Shown in pieces: positions 13,601 to 24,973 of a stretch of 64,000 nucleotides of DNA; within the stretch, counting starts at the first letter, position 1; each line of letters opens with the position of its first letter. Source of the DNA: Arabidopsis thaliana (lineage: Eukaryota; Streptophyta; Magnoliopsida; Brassicales; Brassicaceae); contig NC_003070.9 of the NCBI RefSeq assembly GCF_000001735.4, positions 24,165,971 to 24,229,970 of the forward strand, written 5' to 3'. Made by a program: the position numbers and the translations under genes. The notes below the pieces were generated by a model. The model was not told the DNA's origin, ran no database searches, and saw only the letters and a program-made list of their open reading frames with translations.

Positions 13601-14759
13601 TCAGTTGCTTCGGTGCGTATATTCCGAAGAGTTTCCTCCTGGTCCCTTCTATTCTTTAATTACATGTACTAGCCATGTTCACTGCATGTGTAATTATTCT
13701 TTGCAGATTAGCTCTTGAAAAGGATCCTGGATATGTAAGAGGTTTGGTTCTCATGGGGCAGGCGTTGTTACAGAAGACGCAGTTGTCAGAAGCTACTGAA
13801 TATTTAGAGCTTGCTATCTCCAAGGTTAGAATTTCCGGTCCATTACTCTTTCCTGTCTTTCTACGTATTAGTCCTTTCTGCAGTCTTGAGGTCAAACGGA
13901 TGTGGTGGTTCAATATCTATCACTCACTTTTTTGTATGTTTCACTTATCAACTTATTTATTTCTCTTTGTTTTTGCCAACGTATCTAGTTGGTTCTTTCT
14001 GCTTATTGACTCGTGTAGTAAGATTAAGAGCGTGTGACTCTTTTACTAAGCAGCACAGTTCGTTTGTTTCTTTCTTAGCTCCTTGATGAGGATCCATCTG
14101 ATGCTGAGGATGTTGAACTTTTAATGCTTGCATCTCAGTGGGCTGGTGCTGCATACGTACAACAGGTTTGACCAACCATCATTTTTTGAAAACGATAGTT
14201 ATGATTATGAAAGTAGCTCAGGTCCTGAATGTCAGTCAGTAATAACTCCTTTGCTTAGTTCCAATTTTCCTAACACTAAGATACTATTGTTATTTTGGGT
14301 CTGCAATTTGTGAATGTATGTATTGGCTTTTACTTGTGAATTGGTTGGATCTTGACATTCGGTGTTTCTGGCAGGGAAAACTGAAAAGCGGAATCATACA
14401 CTTGGAAAGAGTAGCGAAACTGAGAGAACCTGGTGATCCTAAAAGCAAAGAGCATTACTTTGAGGCATTGCTGCTTCTTTCAAGGTACTAATTTTACAGC
14501 GAACAGAAGTGTCATCACAATACAGAGTTTAGGAAATAGGTACAGAAGCATGTATGCTACTGAACTGCGAGCAATGTGAAATCATAAAAACTTTTGCTGT
14601 TGCAGCGCTTTGTACAAAGAAGGGCAGAGTGATGAAGCTGCAAAGATTTTACGAGTAGTAGTGGATCACAATCCGGCGTACAAGCCTCTGCTGGAACAGT
14701 GTGAAGATGAGAATGAGCTAGTTAGCGATCTTGTCAGTCGCAGAAAGGATCATTTCTGA
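10649..14759 (+). CDS. OXA2A: Oxa1/YidC/Alb3-type insertase with C-terminal TPRs (OXA2a)
   Basis: Inserts proteins into the inner mitochondrial membrane; the Arabidopsis Oxa2 type differs from Oxa1 by a C-terminal TPR region. Thirteen exons: 10649-11048, 11296-11423, 11723-11794, 12186-12287, 12452-12511, 12717-12782, 12870-12917, 13301-13477, 13557-13612, 13707-13824, 14079-14165, 14375-14484, 14606-14759. They give 525 aa. The first about 65 residues are rich in Ser, Pro, Arg and His with few acids, fitting a presequence. Exon 1 ends in a hydrophobic segment (GLPWWMIIASSTVAVRLALL) typical of the first Oxa helix; exons 3-7 hold the other membrane helices. Exons 8-13 encode amphipathic helix pairs (LEKDPGYVRGLVLMGQALL, EATEYLELAIS) of TPR type. 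The symbol is from memory; the family call is firm. Confidence 0.92.
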
Positions 14760-15002
14760 TTTTCTCCACGTGTGCAAACCGCATTGTAAGTATTTGAATA
14801 CTACGAGAGCGTTCAACTTTCAATAGTTCATAACCTTGTAGGTTAGTAATACTGTAAATGTGTAATCCCATTGATGTAATACTATAAAACATTCAAAATA
14901 GTAAAACTAGGACCAAAAGTGGCAACAAAAGTACATACAAAGTTGAGATTCAGTACTACACAACACATCTCGTGAATCTAGCACACAAAACACACCATCA
15001 AA

Positions 15003-16698
15003 CTAGTTTATTCCGATAACAGACATGAGGAAGCGAAGTCTAATAGTAAGATGTGCAATATCATAAGTGTCCTGGTTTAAGCTTGAGCGAGGTGGCTCCA
15101 CTACACCGGTGAAGACATAGAGAGCCTTTAACTCCTCTGCACATGTGGCACTCCTTGCAACACTGTATCCTACTACTTTCCTCAAAGTCTCCATCGTCTC
15201 CCATAGTTGCTCCTCACTATACACCTGCAAATTCAAAACCATACATATTCGGCTCATTTTGACACTAGCTTCTGAAATCAAACTCAATGCAGAACAGGTA
15301 ATCTACATCAATGCCATGTTATAATAAAAGTCATTTGGATCCCCCACCACAATTTTAGAGATGTGAGTTAAAAAAATGTTACTACACGCCTAACTACGCA
15401 ATCAACTCTATCAAAACAGCATTCCAAGAGGTCACATCTCCCACACAGCTTACTAGATGACCATGTCTATAACTAATGGCATAAAGAAATATTAGCAATG
15501 AACAAACGGATAAGCTGCCCTCCACACTAAGTAACCCATAACGTGACATTTTAGAAACCGGTTACCTGCACGCCCGGTTTTCTTCTTTTTCTTAGTTGTG
15601 TTTTTTCGTTTCTCTTCCCCGGTTCCTTGTGCCCCACTAGCTTGGTCTATTGGCTGAACCATTAGTCAAGATATCAGAGAATGATTTTAGTTATCTAGAA
15701 CAATTGGCACTAGTTAATGAGGGACTGTAACAGAGTTGAACACAAATTACCAAAACCATGTGGACACTTTTCTTCTCTTAAACTTACAGTGAAAATTATT
15801 TTTTTTGACCAATGGATCACTCAAGAAGATAACTCATGTTAACCATAGAAAAGATAGCATTAACACAAACACAAATGTGTGGCAAGTATCTAATCAATCA
15901 CCATGGATTAATCTAGAGGCAGGGGATATTCTGTTATGTTATCATTCAGCTACTAACTCACAAGAGATAGGATTAAGTATAAACCTCATTAGAAGATATT
16001 TCCTCATCGTCCTTGCCCGTAGAAGTTTCAATTTTTGTAGCCCCAGTTTCCCCTGCAAAAACAATGAATATAAGTAAACCATTTCACACAAAAGAAATGT
16101 TATATACTGATCATAAACAACCTTCACGTCTAGTCTCAGGCGCTTCCCGCTTTTCAGGCTGTTCTTGAACCTCCTCTGACTTAGCATTTCCGGACTTTTT
16201 ATCATCTTGTAAAGTTCTCTCAGAGGTTTCTTTGTCAGTTCTACCCTCATCCCTAATTTTCTCTAGCAAGCTCGTTGACTCTTTCGCCATCTCCTCATCT
16301 TCCTTAACCTGAATGGGAATGGGTTCTTCTTTACCCCTGAAAAGTGCAGCCTCACCAACTCCAGCCGCGCCTTCACCGTGACCAATCTTGCTATACTCAT
16401 CAAATCCAGATTCGTCATCATCCTCCTTGCCAACTCCACCAGTTTCTTCAGTATCAGGAAGCAGAGTACTCATGACCTTTTGTGTACAAGCATAATTAGC
16501 CAAGAAGAGACAAAACGGAACCGAGGAGAGGAAGGCAAGTGTCGAGGCGACAAAAAGTGAAGGAACAAGAAGTGGAGCTGAAGACACTACAACACCAGCT
16601 GTCAGAACTTTCTTCCCAACACTTACCGCCTTACTCCAAATCCAACTTCTTTTATCTTCACTCTCATTAGACTGATATTCCTCCATTGTTTGACTCAT
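15003..16698 (-). CDS. SLDP1: Seed lipid droplet protein 1 (SLDP1)
   Basis: Recognised as AT1G65090, reported as a seed lipid-droplet protein that helps position lipid droplets near the plasma membrane. Exons: 16698-16122, 16052-15985, 15653-15566 (or 15570), and a last exon to 15003. After about 30 residues comes a hydrophobic stretch of about 50 residues (AGVVVSSAPLLVPSLFVAS..., ending before MSTLLPDTEE) with prolines, able to form a membrane hairpin. A long acidic and basic tail follows, then a Lys run (KKKKKTGR). The third junction is ambiguous. A GT donor at 15565 with an acceptor just before 15271 gives 333 aa; a GC donor at 15569 with an acceptor before 15224 gives 316 aa. Both keep the frame to the TAG at 15003. 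The start is the first in-frame ATG of the second transcribed exon. Confidence 0.82.
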
Positions 16699-17340
16699 GG
16701 TACTACGTACTGTTTTCAATTCTGCCAAGAACACCGGGTAAAATGGGTTTAATCTGAGCTCAAAATTAAAGAAGCCAAAACCAACGGTCCCTATGATTTT
16801 TCTCCATAGAAAAAAACTGTTACATATTGAGAAAACAACTTTCTGAATCCCAAGTGAATCACTTGTTGGACTCAAAACATATTTCGAGGAAAAAATAACA
16901 TGCAGACCAAAAAAACTTCATGCAACCACATTCAAGAACACTATCAAACTCTACAGTTCCATATCTTTGAAAAATCAAAGATATCCTGCAAAATGCTTTG
17001 AGGGCATTTTATCTTCCACTATAACGAACTTAATCAGTGTAACTGATGAAAACCTAGTAATTTTACATAGGCAAAGGACAAGGTCGTAGTTAATAAGAAG
17101 AAAGAAGAAGGAAAAACCTGTTTAGGTTGCGGCAACTTCGAAAGCAAAGAACTCATTGCAGATTCCAGTAGCAAGAAAGAGAGAATAAGGACCAAGAGAC
17201 GGAGAGAGAGAAAGAGAGGCAAAACTTCTGTGTAAACAAATTGGAGAAAAACACAAAGAAAGACAGTGACACGCGTCGAGGAAACAGAAACTGAATATTG
17301 CATGGTTTTGTGTCGCAACGTGTCTCTTCCGTTCTTTATC
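16699..17340 (-). promoter_or_regulatory. SLDP1 leader with a 396-bp intron and a short upstream ORF
   Basis: On the minus strand a first exon appears to end at 17118 (CAG|GTTTTT) and to resume at 16721 (GGCAG|AATTG). This gives a 5'UTR intron 17117-16722 that ends only 23 nt before the start codon. The first exon holds an ATG at 17156 opening MSSLLSKLPQPKQ. After splicing this frame stops at once (AAT TGA), giving a 14-codon upstream ORF. If an unseen splice choice joined it in frame, these residues would be the true N-terminus. Confidence 0.55.
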
Positions 17341-17342
17341 CA

Positions 17343-17988
17343 CTCGCTCTTAGTTGTCTGTTTTATGTTGAGTGAAGAAGACTTGGGTTTTGATCATAAG
17401 CTGTGATTTGACTAAATGATGCGCAAAACAACTATGTTACCATGAGAATAAGCAGGCTCAAAACTATTATAAACCTTGAAAGCAAAACAATTGTTTGAGC
17501 CTTTATGGGTTTACTCTTTTTCTTTTTGGTTTAACTTGTGGGTTTTGCTAAATAAATTATATTTAAGTCGTTTTGGGTAAATTTTTTTGGTAGATTATAT
17601 TATGAAACGAACATACATAAAATTTTGTATATGGGCTATTTTCAGTTTTTTCTTTTCTTTTCACCATTTTAATAATATATTTAAGAAACTAGAAATATTT
17701 GATTGTTTTAGTTATTGAGATTAGGATTTGAGGGCTGTGGGAACAATGTGTGGCAGCCACAAGGCGACTTCTTCTCAAAAGATGGCAACAACAACAATAA
17801 TATCAAGGAAAACTCTAAAAAGCCACCTAAATCCCAAATCATTGATGTCGATTTTGAGCAGAAATTTATTAGAGGGAGAGAGAGAGACTGATAAAGAAGA
17901 GACGAGAATGAAGCAGAAGGCTCTCTATTGTTGTACTAATACTCGAGTGAAGATAAAAAAAAGTGTTTGTATAGATGTCACTGTGTTT
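17343..17988. other. Intergenic
   Basis: AT-rich DNA between the SLDP1 promoter and the 3' end of the first UCH-like gene. A 99-codon plus-strand open frame (17728-18027) has no recognisable features and overlaps the end of the minus-strand gene, so it is not called. Nothing else seen. Confidence 0.6.
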
Positions 17989-20900
17989 TTACATGAATGC
18001 AAGGTTTTCATATTGATATTTTCTTGATATTAACTTTTGCCACTTGTTAGGCCATTGAAATGCTTCGTAAAACAAAATCTCTGGCCGAACCTTTCTTTCT
18101 CCACAGAATCTGACCACATTGTTCCAGTTACCAACAACCTAAGGGATCACCAAACATATCAATCATGGCTCACCTATCAAAACTCAAATTCAACTCATAA
18201 AAGAGAAAGACAACTGTTTCGTCGTACCTCTTCTGCTAAAGCTTCATGTCTGAGACTGACCCACCGGTTCTTCTTATAAGCCATGCAAATGTATTCTCCT
18301 TCAACAACGCAACCAATCTGCATTTCCATATTATGAGTCGGTAACAGAGAAATACAGAAAATGAATAGCACAACATTTGTGATAATGTGTCAGATTTTAC
18401 CATTGACACAAGCCGGTACTTAATGTTTGATTCTTCTAAGCCTTCGTATACCCTGCTGATATCTATCTCCCAGTCCAATGCCTTTGTTGTTTCAGATATA
18501 TCTTTTTCAGTTTCATTCTTCACCCATTCCAACACTAATGTTGAAAACCCACAAAAACAGCAACACTGTTTTATCATTCCACAATAATGAAGTGAGCAGA
18601 TAAGAACAAAATCATCGTCAAAAGTTACCAATTGTGAAGATAGGCGGGCATCTACTTATAGTATGGTGAACAAAGTTTATATCTCCACAGCCACCTGTTT
18701 TAACATCACATATCATTCCATCTTTCATGCGGCCCATTTTGAGGATGTCCTCAAACTTTATATTCCCAAAAGCACACTGCATATATAAATAACCACAGCG
18801 CAGCATTTTAAGTACCAGTTGCTGTAGAAATGAAAAATATAGAAAATGAAACATACCTTCAGGTTTCTGATTGAATTTGCAGCCATAACAATTCCATAAG
18901 AACTTTGCTCTGGATAATTTGGCTTCCTTTTGCATTTTTTACAACTCATTCTTTCATATTCCGCCAACGTAAAAAGGCGAGTTACCAAGCTTTCTCTTTC
19001 TGGACTTTTCCAGCAATGAAAAAACTCGAGAATCGCGACAACTACGTCAGCGGCATCACTTGACTGAAAAGAGTAAAAAATTGAATGACATGTAAAACTT
19101 TGGAATGACAGTCAAGCTCAGCAGCTTATATTTATCTGCACAAACCATGGAATGAACTCCTTCTAGGGAAGCAAGTAAGTTGCTCAGGAGGTAACTGTAG
19201 AGTCCCTCTTCTGCTATCTGTTCCGAGACAATAGCAGAAAATAGATTTTGCAGTGCATAGGGAACTTGTTCTTCCAAGTTTCCATGAAATGGTTGCCGAT
19301 TGTGCACCAAATCCTCTTGAAGAACCTTAATGTTTAAGAGGGCCTGCAGTAGCAAAATTTGTCAAGGCAAATAAGTAAGCAAAGAGATACCGTCTGAAAA
19401 TAACGAATGAGCTGAATTAGTAGAGGAGAGTCAAGGTCTTTAAATCTTATTTTTGTTGGTGACTGATTTACCTTAAGCGTCATGTCAAGAGCTGAACGGT
19501 ATCTGGTTGCATCTTCTGACAGTGAATCTTTTGTAGGCATGTTTTTCAAATCTTGAAGATGGCGAATGAAAGAAATAAGAAATAAGCATCTCAAAACATA
19601 AACAAACAAAAATCGAAAATTATAAAGCTCTCCTTTGACCTTTAATAGCTTCCTCATGATTGTTAGTGTTGGATGAAGTTTCCTGTCGACCCCTTTCTTC
19701 TGGTTCTATAGAATCTTCATCCACCATTTTTAGTAATGAAACTCCCGGTTCAAGGTTAATAGAAGATTCTCTGGACATATTAAGAACACGTTTTGCTCAG
19801 AGAAAACCTAAAAACAATTTATAAACTTGCAAAAAGAGTGTTGAGAAACCAAATTTCTCATCTACAGTACTTACTGTGGGTCATCCTGATCAAGATGACT
19901 CGACTTGCTTGCTGATGTTCTCTGCTACACCATGGGACATTCATTCTTACGACTGAGTAATCAAAATTTCATGGAAGCAAATAGAGAATTTTAGACATTC
20001 AGCGACCTTGTTGCTTCTGTGCTTCTTCTTCTTTGGCCCTGACTTCTTCTCCTTCCTTTTCTTTTCCTCGGTTAAAAGTTCTTCTTCTAATGCAGCTAAC
20101 TTGGCTTTGGCATCCATATCTACAATTCCTTCCAACTCCTCCTAAAAGAAGATTCATCAATTATAAGGTACATGCGTCAATAAAAATATCAGATGGAAGA
20201 TAAAATCTCTATGAACCAATTTGATTAAAAACCAACCCGCAAGAAACGTTTCAGCAAGGGAAGGATATAAGAGCGGTAGTCAAAAACAGAAAGCCTGATG
20301 AGGTCGTTTAGCAAATGTATTCTTGAATTTTCAACCAGCAAAATCTTTGAATCGGCTAGCAGAACCTGCAAGTCAATATAGATTTTAAGAAAACAATAAC
20401 GGTTATTTCGTTGTAAATTAAAACTTAGATCAGGATTGAACCTTGCTAGTGACCACTGATTTCAGAAGGTCAATGGACTTTAACACTATATCATCACTGA
20501 TATTTTTAAGCCCATGTATAAGTTCCAGGCAATCTTCTGCATTAGTGAAATCAAATGTCGGATGTGATATTCCTTCGAGAACATCTCGTACTGCACACAA
20601 GTATAATTCTGTAAAAAGAGGATCTTCAGTGTCTATCGTTAACTGCTCTTCACAACTGTCGCATAGAAGAGATGCATATATGTTCCTTTGATCTTCCGGA
20701 ACATTCATTCTACTTTCATCTTCTTGTATACATAAGTTCCTGGCGTCATTAAGACATTCGTCATAACATAGGATCTGCCACTTCTTTGCATATCTGGTTG
20801 CCAAAGTCCTACGCGTGAAGTGAATGGCTCTCAGAACAGCCATCCTTATATCAAGATTGTGTGCCCCAATAGATCTGGGGAACCCAAAGCTCTTATCTAT

Positions 20901-22360
20901 TAAAGAATAGTCGTCAAGTAACCAAGTTATGATATCATCGCCCTGAGGATTTGTCTTGGCGTAGTGAACATTGTGATCACAAACATCTATTGACCCTTCA
21001 TCATCAAATGAAGCAATCTTGCCTCTCAGCAATCTCTTATCCAGAAGCATAAGTGAACACACATGGTCAATATCAATCTTTTCTTTAACTTGAGTACGAC
21101 GCCATAAACTGTCCGTTGCCATGGAAATCAGTTCTGTACCATCATCCCTTTCACACTTGATGCGTTTGAGAAGGTCTAGAATTTGATTAAGTTCATCACA
21201 TTCCAAAAAGCAGATACTCTGAGGTGTTTCCACTAAACGGCACTCGGTAGTAATAGTGTTCTCGGAAACTTCAAATTGTGCGATAAGATGCTGAACAGGA
21301 AACCGCATCATCCAGTCTCGAATACTACAAGAGAGAATTTTACGCTCCAACAACAACACAAGGAGCAATCGGATTTCCTTGAGTAACTTCCTGCGCTCTT
21401 CATCTGCAGCTAAAGGCCAGTCTTTGGACCACCCATTCACATATACAAACTCTTTCACAAACTCGAGCCGGTTCTTGATCATTTCAGCGGCAGCTAGTGC
21501 ATCTACAGGTTCCCAATCTGCTACTGATATCATACCAGCCCAGACATCATCTATACTCTGTGCCAAATCTTCTCTCACAGGTTTATATTTTGCGTCATGA
21601 ACTTGTTCAAGATGATTCTTAAACTTTTTAGGATAAAAGAACGTCTGTGAACAAGTACGACACATCCAGAATTTCCATTTTCTGTTTATCCTTGCAGAGT
21701 CAAGAACTTGCTCCAAAGCATCTAGTCCCTCTCTTCCATATACTCTCTCAACATAACTTCTAAGCTCTACAGTGCTAACTTTCATGAAGTTCCTTTTACG
21801 CTCAGCACTCATACCCGCCCAATAAAGCCTCAATCTTTTAGCCGCAATGGTATGCGAGTCACTCCTTATCTTGATTCTTATTTCCTGTGACTCCTTCAGT
21901 TCGGTTCAGAGCTTTTCACACTAAGGCCATGGATGATCCTTGACCCTGTCGTTTCGACTATATCCTCAAGTGTACGTTTAGTTTTTTGCTGGTCCGATTT
22001 TGATGGGTCAAAAGACATAACAGATAGACTCCTTTTTGCAATCTTCACGGCTTTCTTGTAATACAATGTTGAGCCAAGACGTTCACCCAAATGGAAGAGA
22101 GAAACTGCAGCGAATGCTTGTAACATGTAATCTTCCAAATAGCATTCCACAGAAGCCAAAAAGAATGCGAATTTCAAGTCACTGTTCTCTGTTTTTCTCG
22201 CTAGTGCCATGAAGATATGACCTTGAAGGAAACAAAGATCTGATGGAAGCTTGAGTTTCCCACCGATCTTCAAAATCGAATCTTCAATTACCTCCAAGGC
22301 CTTGATATGATCTCCTTGTTCGTAGTACCGTTGGGCAAGTTTGCGAGGAGAAGACTTCAT
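17989..22360 (-). pseudogene. UCH-like DUF627/DUF629 gene 1 (frameshifted)
   Basis: Large DUF627 + DUF629 + UCH-like architecture. Start 22360. The N-terminal DUF627 helical domain reads MKSSPRKLAQRYYEQGDHIKALEVIEDSI. Around 21896-21902 one base is missing relative to the paralogue (GAACCGAACTGAAGG against GAACCAAAACTTAGGG). That frame stops at 21896, and the DUF629 frame resumes at once (LKESQEIR, then RLRLYWAGM). Later exons, all open: to 20442, 20365-20237, 20141-20007, 19921-19875, 19770-19640, 19551-19472, 19343-19146, 19063-18857, 18776-18629, 18534-18401, 18317-18228, 18138-17989. The C2H2 finger (CRTCSQTF...HLEQVH) is intact. The nucleophile region reads RYRSALDM, without Cys. The C-terminus is about 20 residues longer than in paralogues. 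A protein lacking DUF627 could still start at the ATG after LYWAG. Probably AT1G65110. Confidence 0.8.
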
Positions 22361-22453
22361 GATTCTGTTAGCTTTCTTGTGTTTTCTTGGTCTCTAGGGT
22401 TTGCGAGGCGGGAAAATAAACGGAAATGATAACGAGAAGAAGAAGATTTTATA

Positions 22454-22510
22454 ACGTGTGATCCACGTGATAGTAGATGATGAAGCTTTTATCACGTGAG
22501 ATCCACGTGA
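22454..22510. promoter_or_regulatory. Paired G-boxes upstream of UCH-like gene 1 (two pairs)
   Basis: CACGTG at 22494-22499 and 22505-22510, separated by 5 bp. A degenerate older pair lies at 22454-22470 (AACGTG ... CACGTG, same spacing). The pairs sit 95-150 bp upstream of the start codon at 22360. The same arrangement occurs upstream of all seven UCH-like genes in the window. Confidence 0.75.
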
Positions 22511-22588
22511 CTAGAGAGACGAGCAGTGAGTGGGAACCCAATTCGTGGTGTCTTCTTCTCGAACAGCTCTTTTTACGAAGTCCCATTG

Positions 22589-23493
22589 AGGAATTGTGTC
22601 GAACACCTTGTGGGCATCAATGTTTTGAGCAAATTACACAATTTCTTCGATTTTATTGCACTTTCCTGGATTAAACAGATACAAACCCAGAATTTGTGTA
22701 AATTTATCGAATTCGAGGATGTAGTCTTCATGTTCGGATGATTTAAAATGGTTGATATGTGTTGAGTTTTGTTATGATCCGTCCCATTGGTTGGTTTACG
22801 TGGCTTATGAACAAAAACGATGAAAAATTAATATTCTATGATTTTAAAATTGATATTAAAATAACTGAAAAGTGAACTTACTATAGGAATTTAAGAGTTA
22901 TTATGTATTTTACAATTTTACATATTATTATTCGATATGTTAGTTTTAGCATACTTACCATAAATTCTTAATAATATACTGTAAAATAATATTAAATTTT
23001 GGCTAGTATAAAATTAAATAAAACTCAATAGCGATAATATTTTTTTAGAATCTCTATATAAATATATGGTCTTATTAATAAATGTATAATATTAATACAT
23101 AGTTTTGTGTTTGTTTTAATGAATCTTCTTTAGAACTCATCACTAATTTTTCTTATATATAAAATATTATGTCAATATATTGCGTATTAGAATAAATTGT
23201 GAGATATTTATGAATTTCTATAATATGAAGTTTTCAGTTTTTTTTGGGATGTGAATGGATTAGAAAATTATAATTTTGCATAGGCGAACTTCGTAAACAA
23301 TAAACGACCGATCCCATCGATTTCGTAGACTTGGCTCCATCGTTCTTTTTTTCTTTGTTCCCCAATTAATAGAACATCTAATTTTATCTTGTGTTGAGTT
23401 ATATTTATTATGAGTGTTGTTGTCAAAATAAATAAAAATAAACTATAAGTATTTGCTACTAAAGGAGACGATCAATTAATCATTTTCTAAGTT
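22589..23493. other. Intergenic: upstream block of UCH-like gene 1, then AT-rich DNA
   Basis: At 22591-22620 there is a block reading GGAATTGTGTCGAACACCTT that recurs upstream of UCH-like genes 2, 3 and 4. From 22750 to 23490 the sequence is very AT-rich, with no gene seen until the SCR-like gene. Confidence 0.6.
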
Positions 23494-23867
23494 ATGAAAT
23501 GTGGTGTTTTGTTTATGATTTCTTGTCTTCTGATCACATTCCTTGTTCTCAGCCATGTTAGAGGTAACTTTCGTTTTTCTTTATTCGCATTATCAATTGT
23601 TTTATCTTAATGGTTTTGTAATTTGACACATCTTTTTGTGGTTGACATAACTCAATAGAGGTGGAATCCAAAACAAAATGGGGATGCGACATGAACAGAC
23701 CATTTCCAGGAAAGTGTGGAACTAATGGAAAGGATACATGCATAAGCGACATCAAAAAAATGCCTGGTGCGCCAAAAGATCTTGTCGTACGTTGCGAATG
23801 TTCTCAACGTTTTGTTTGGAAGGGTTACCCTCCCGAGCGTTTATGTAAATGTCAATATGATTGTTAA
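23494..23867 (+). CDS. SCRL2: SCR-like (SCRL) secreted cysteine-rich peptide
   Basis: Small secreted defensin-like peptide of the S-locus cysteine-rich-like family, whose founder SCR is the pollen ligand in Brassicaceae self-incompatibility. Two exons: 23494-23563, which encodes nearly the whole signal peptide (MKCGVLFMISCLLITFLVLS), and 23659-23867, which encodes the mature peptide. The single intron after the signal peptide is typical of the family. Total 92 aa. The mature part has eight cysteines in the order WGC, GKC, DTC, RCEC, LCKC, YDC, with the spacing expected for four disulfides. It stands alone between UCH-like gene 1 and the U5 gene. The symbol SCRL2 (AT1G65113) is from memory. 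Receptor and role are unknown. Confidence 0.85.
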
Positions 23868-24770
23868 GCTTTACTATATATATCACCATAACCAAAATCT
23901 TTTTACTATAAACAAGAGAGAAGCTATAAAGAGGTTTTGGTGTCAGATTTCAATAGGCTCGCTATTAATTATACTTCTTTTTAACGTCATGAATGATGAT
24001 GAATGTTACGAATTCATGTTAAAACTCTTGCAACAAATTAACGATCCCATTTTACTACTTTTGGTGTGCTTTTTGCATCATACCAAGATGTCTTATACAT
24101 TTTCATGATCGTCGCGATTCTCTCAATCGTTGGAGCAATGTTTGAATGCTCCATATAACTCTTTTAAGAGATATCATTTAACATAGTAAGAGATATATAT
24201 CATTTAACATAGTGAAAAGTAGAGAAATAAACAATGTTTACCTATATCATTCTATTTGTGAATAATGTCTCTTATGGCCTTATATGAGTTTCACGTTGAG
24301 TCTTATTCTTCACGGTTGGTTTTGGTGTATATCCTAATGAAGCTTATCTCATGCTGCATTCATAGGCAGTAGGACCACTTCATAGAATTGATGCATTACG
24401 TAAAATGTCTCATCTAAGAAAAACAAAATTGCAGCTACGTTTCCATTGGATATGGTGAGAAGATCGGAAGCAGCTAGCTAGAACGAATAGGCGGGTGAGC
24501 GGTAGTGTACAAGACAGGTTTGTTACGCACATTAGAGAGTATAGGAAATGTAGAATTATACTGTTTGTAAATGTTGGTTATATATCCAGTGAATTAGCTT
24601 ATACGAAATCAACATTGTACAGTCCTTACTTAAAATGAGACTTTGTTTTGTTCAAGAAAAAAAAAATGAGACTTTGTTGGTGAAGTCTTTTGTAAATGGA
24701 TAAACAAGTATAAAAAGAATGGTAATGGGCTTTAGTATCCCACAAAACCATTTAACAAGGAGTTTCATGT
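23868..24770. other. Intergenic
   Basis: 3' flank of the SCR-like gene followed by AT-rich sequence. No gene, RNA or repeat recognised before the U5 promoter. Confidence 0.55.
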
Positions 24771-24821
24771 ATCCCACATCGGAAAGCTGAAAGAGTTTGT
24801 AGTTGAAACTTTTATATAAAT
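24771..24821 (+). promoter_or_regulatory. Plant snRNA promoter (USE + TATA) of U5
   Basis: A perfect upstream sequence element ATCCCACATCG lies at 24771-24781. A TATA box (TTTATATAAAT) follows at 24811-24821. The gap of about 31 bp is the spacing of RNA polymerase II plant snRNA genes (U1, U2, U4, U5); polymerase III genes such as U6 have about one helical turn less. Confidence 0.92.
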
Positions 24822-24849
24822 AGACTTCACTCTTCCTTAAAGAAATTCA

Positions 24850-24973
24850 CGCAGCCATGTGGTGAGCACAAAGAGAACTATTCTTTCGCCTTTTACTAAA
24901 GAATACCGTGTGCTCTCCACGCTAAGTGGCATACGCCTATTTTTGGAGGGCTCTCACGTAACAGTGAGTCCCA
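24850..24973 (+). ncRNA. U5 spliceosomal snRNA
   Basis: The conserved loop I GCCTTTTAC is at 24888-24896. It is flanked by the stem halves TATTCTTT and AAAGAATA. An outer stem pairs GAGCACA with TGTGCTC. The Sm-binding site ATTTTTGG is at 24939-24946. A 3' terminal hairpin follows (GGGCTCTCAC pairing with GTGAGTCCC). U5 aligns the exon ends during both splicing steps. The 5' end is uncertain by a few bases; I placed it about 30 bp after the TATA box. The 3' end is placed after the hairpin. It reads as a functional gene because promoter, loop I and Sm site are all intact. Confidence 0.92.

Noticed and set aside
17728-18027. 99-codon plus-strand frame
   Set aside because: Overlaps the last exon of a minus-strand gene; low-complexity Lys/Thr-rich product without family match.
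21780-21833. Start of the second part of UCH-like gene 1 at 21833
   Set aside because: The codon there is TTG; the first real ATG in that frame is a few codons downstream (AGT GCT GAG follows). The homology continues upstream of it, so this is a frameshifted gene rather than a clear new start.
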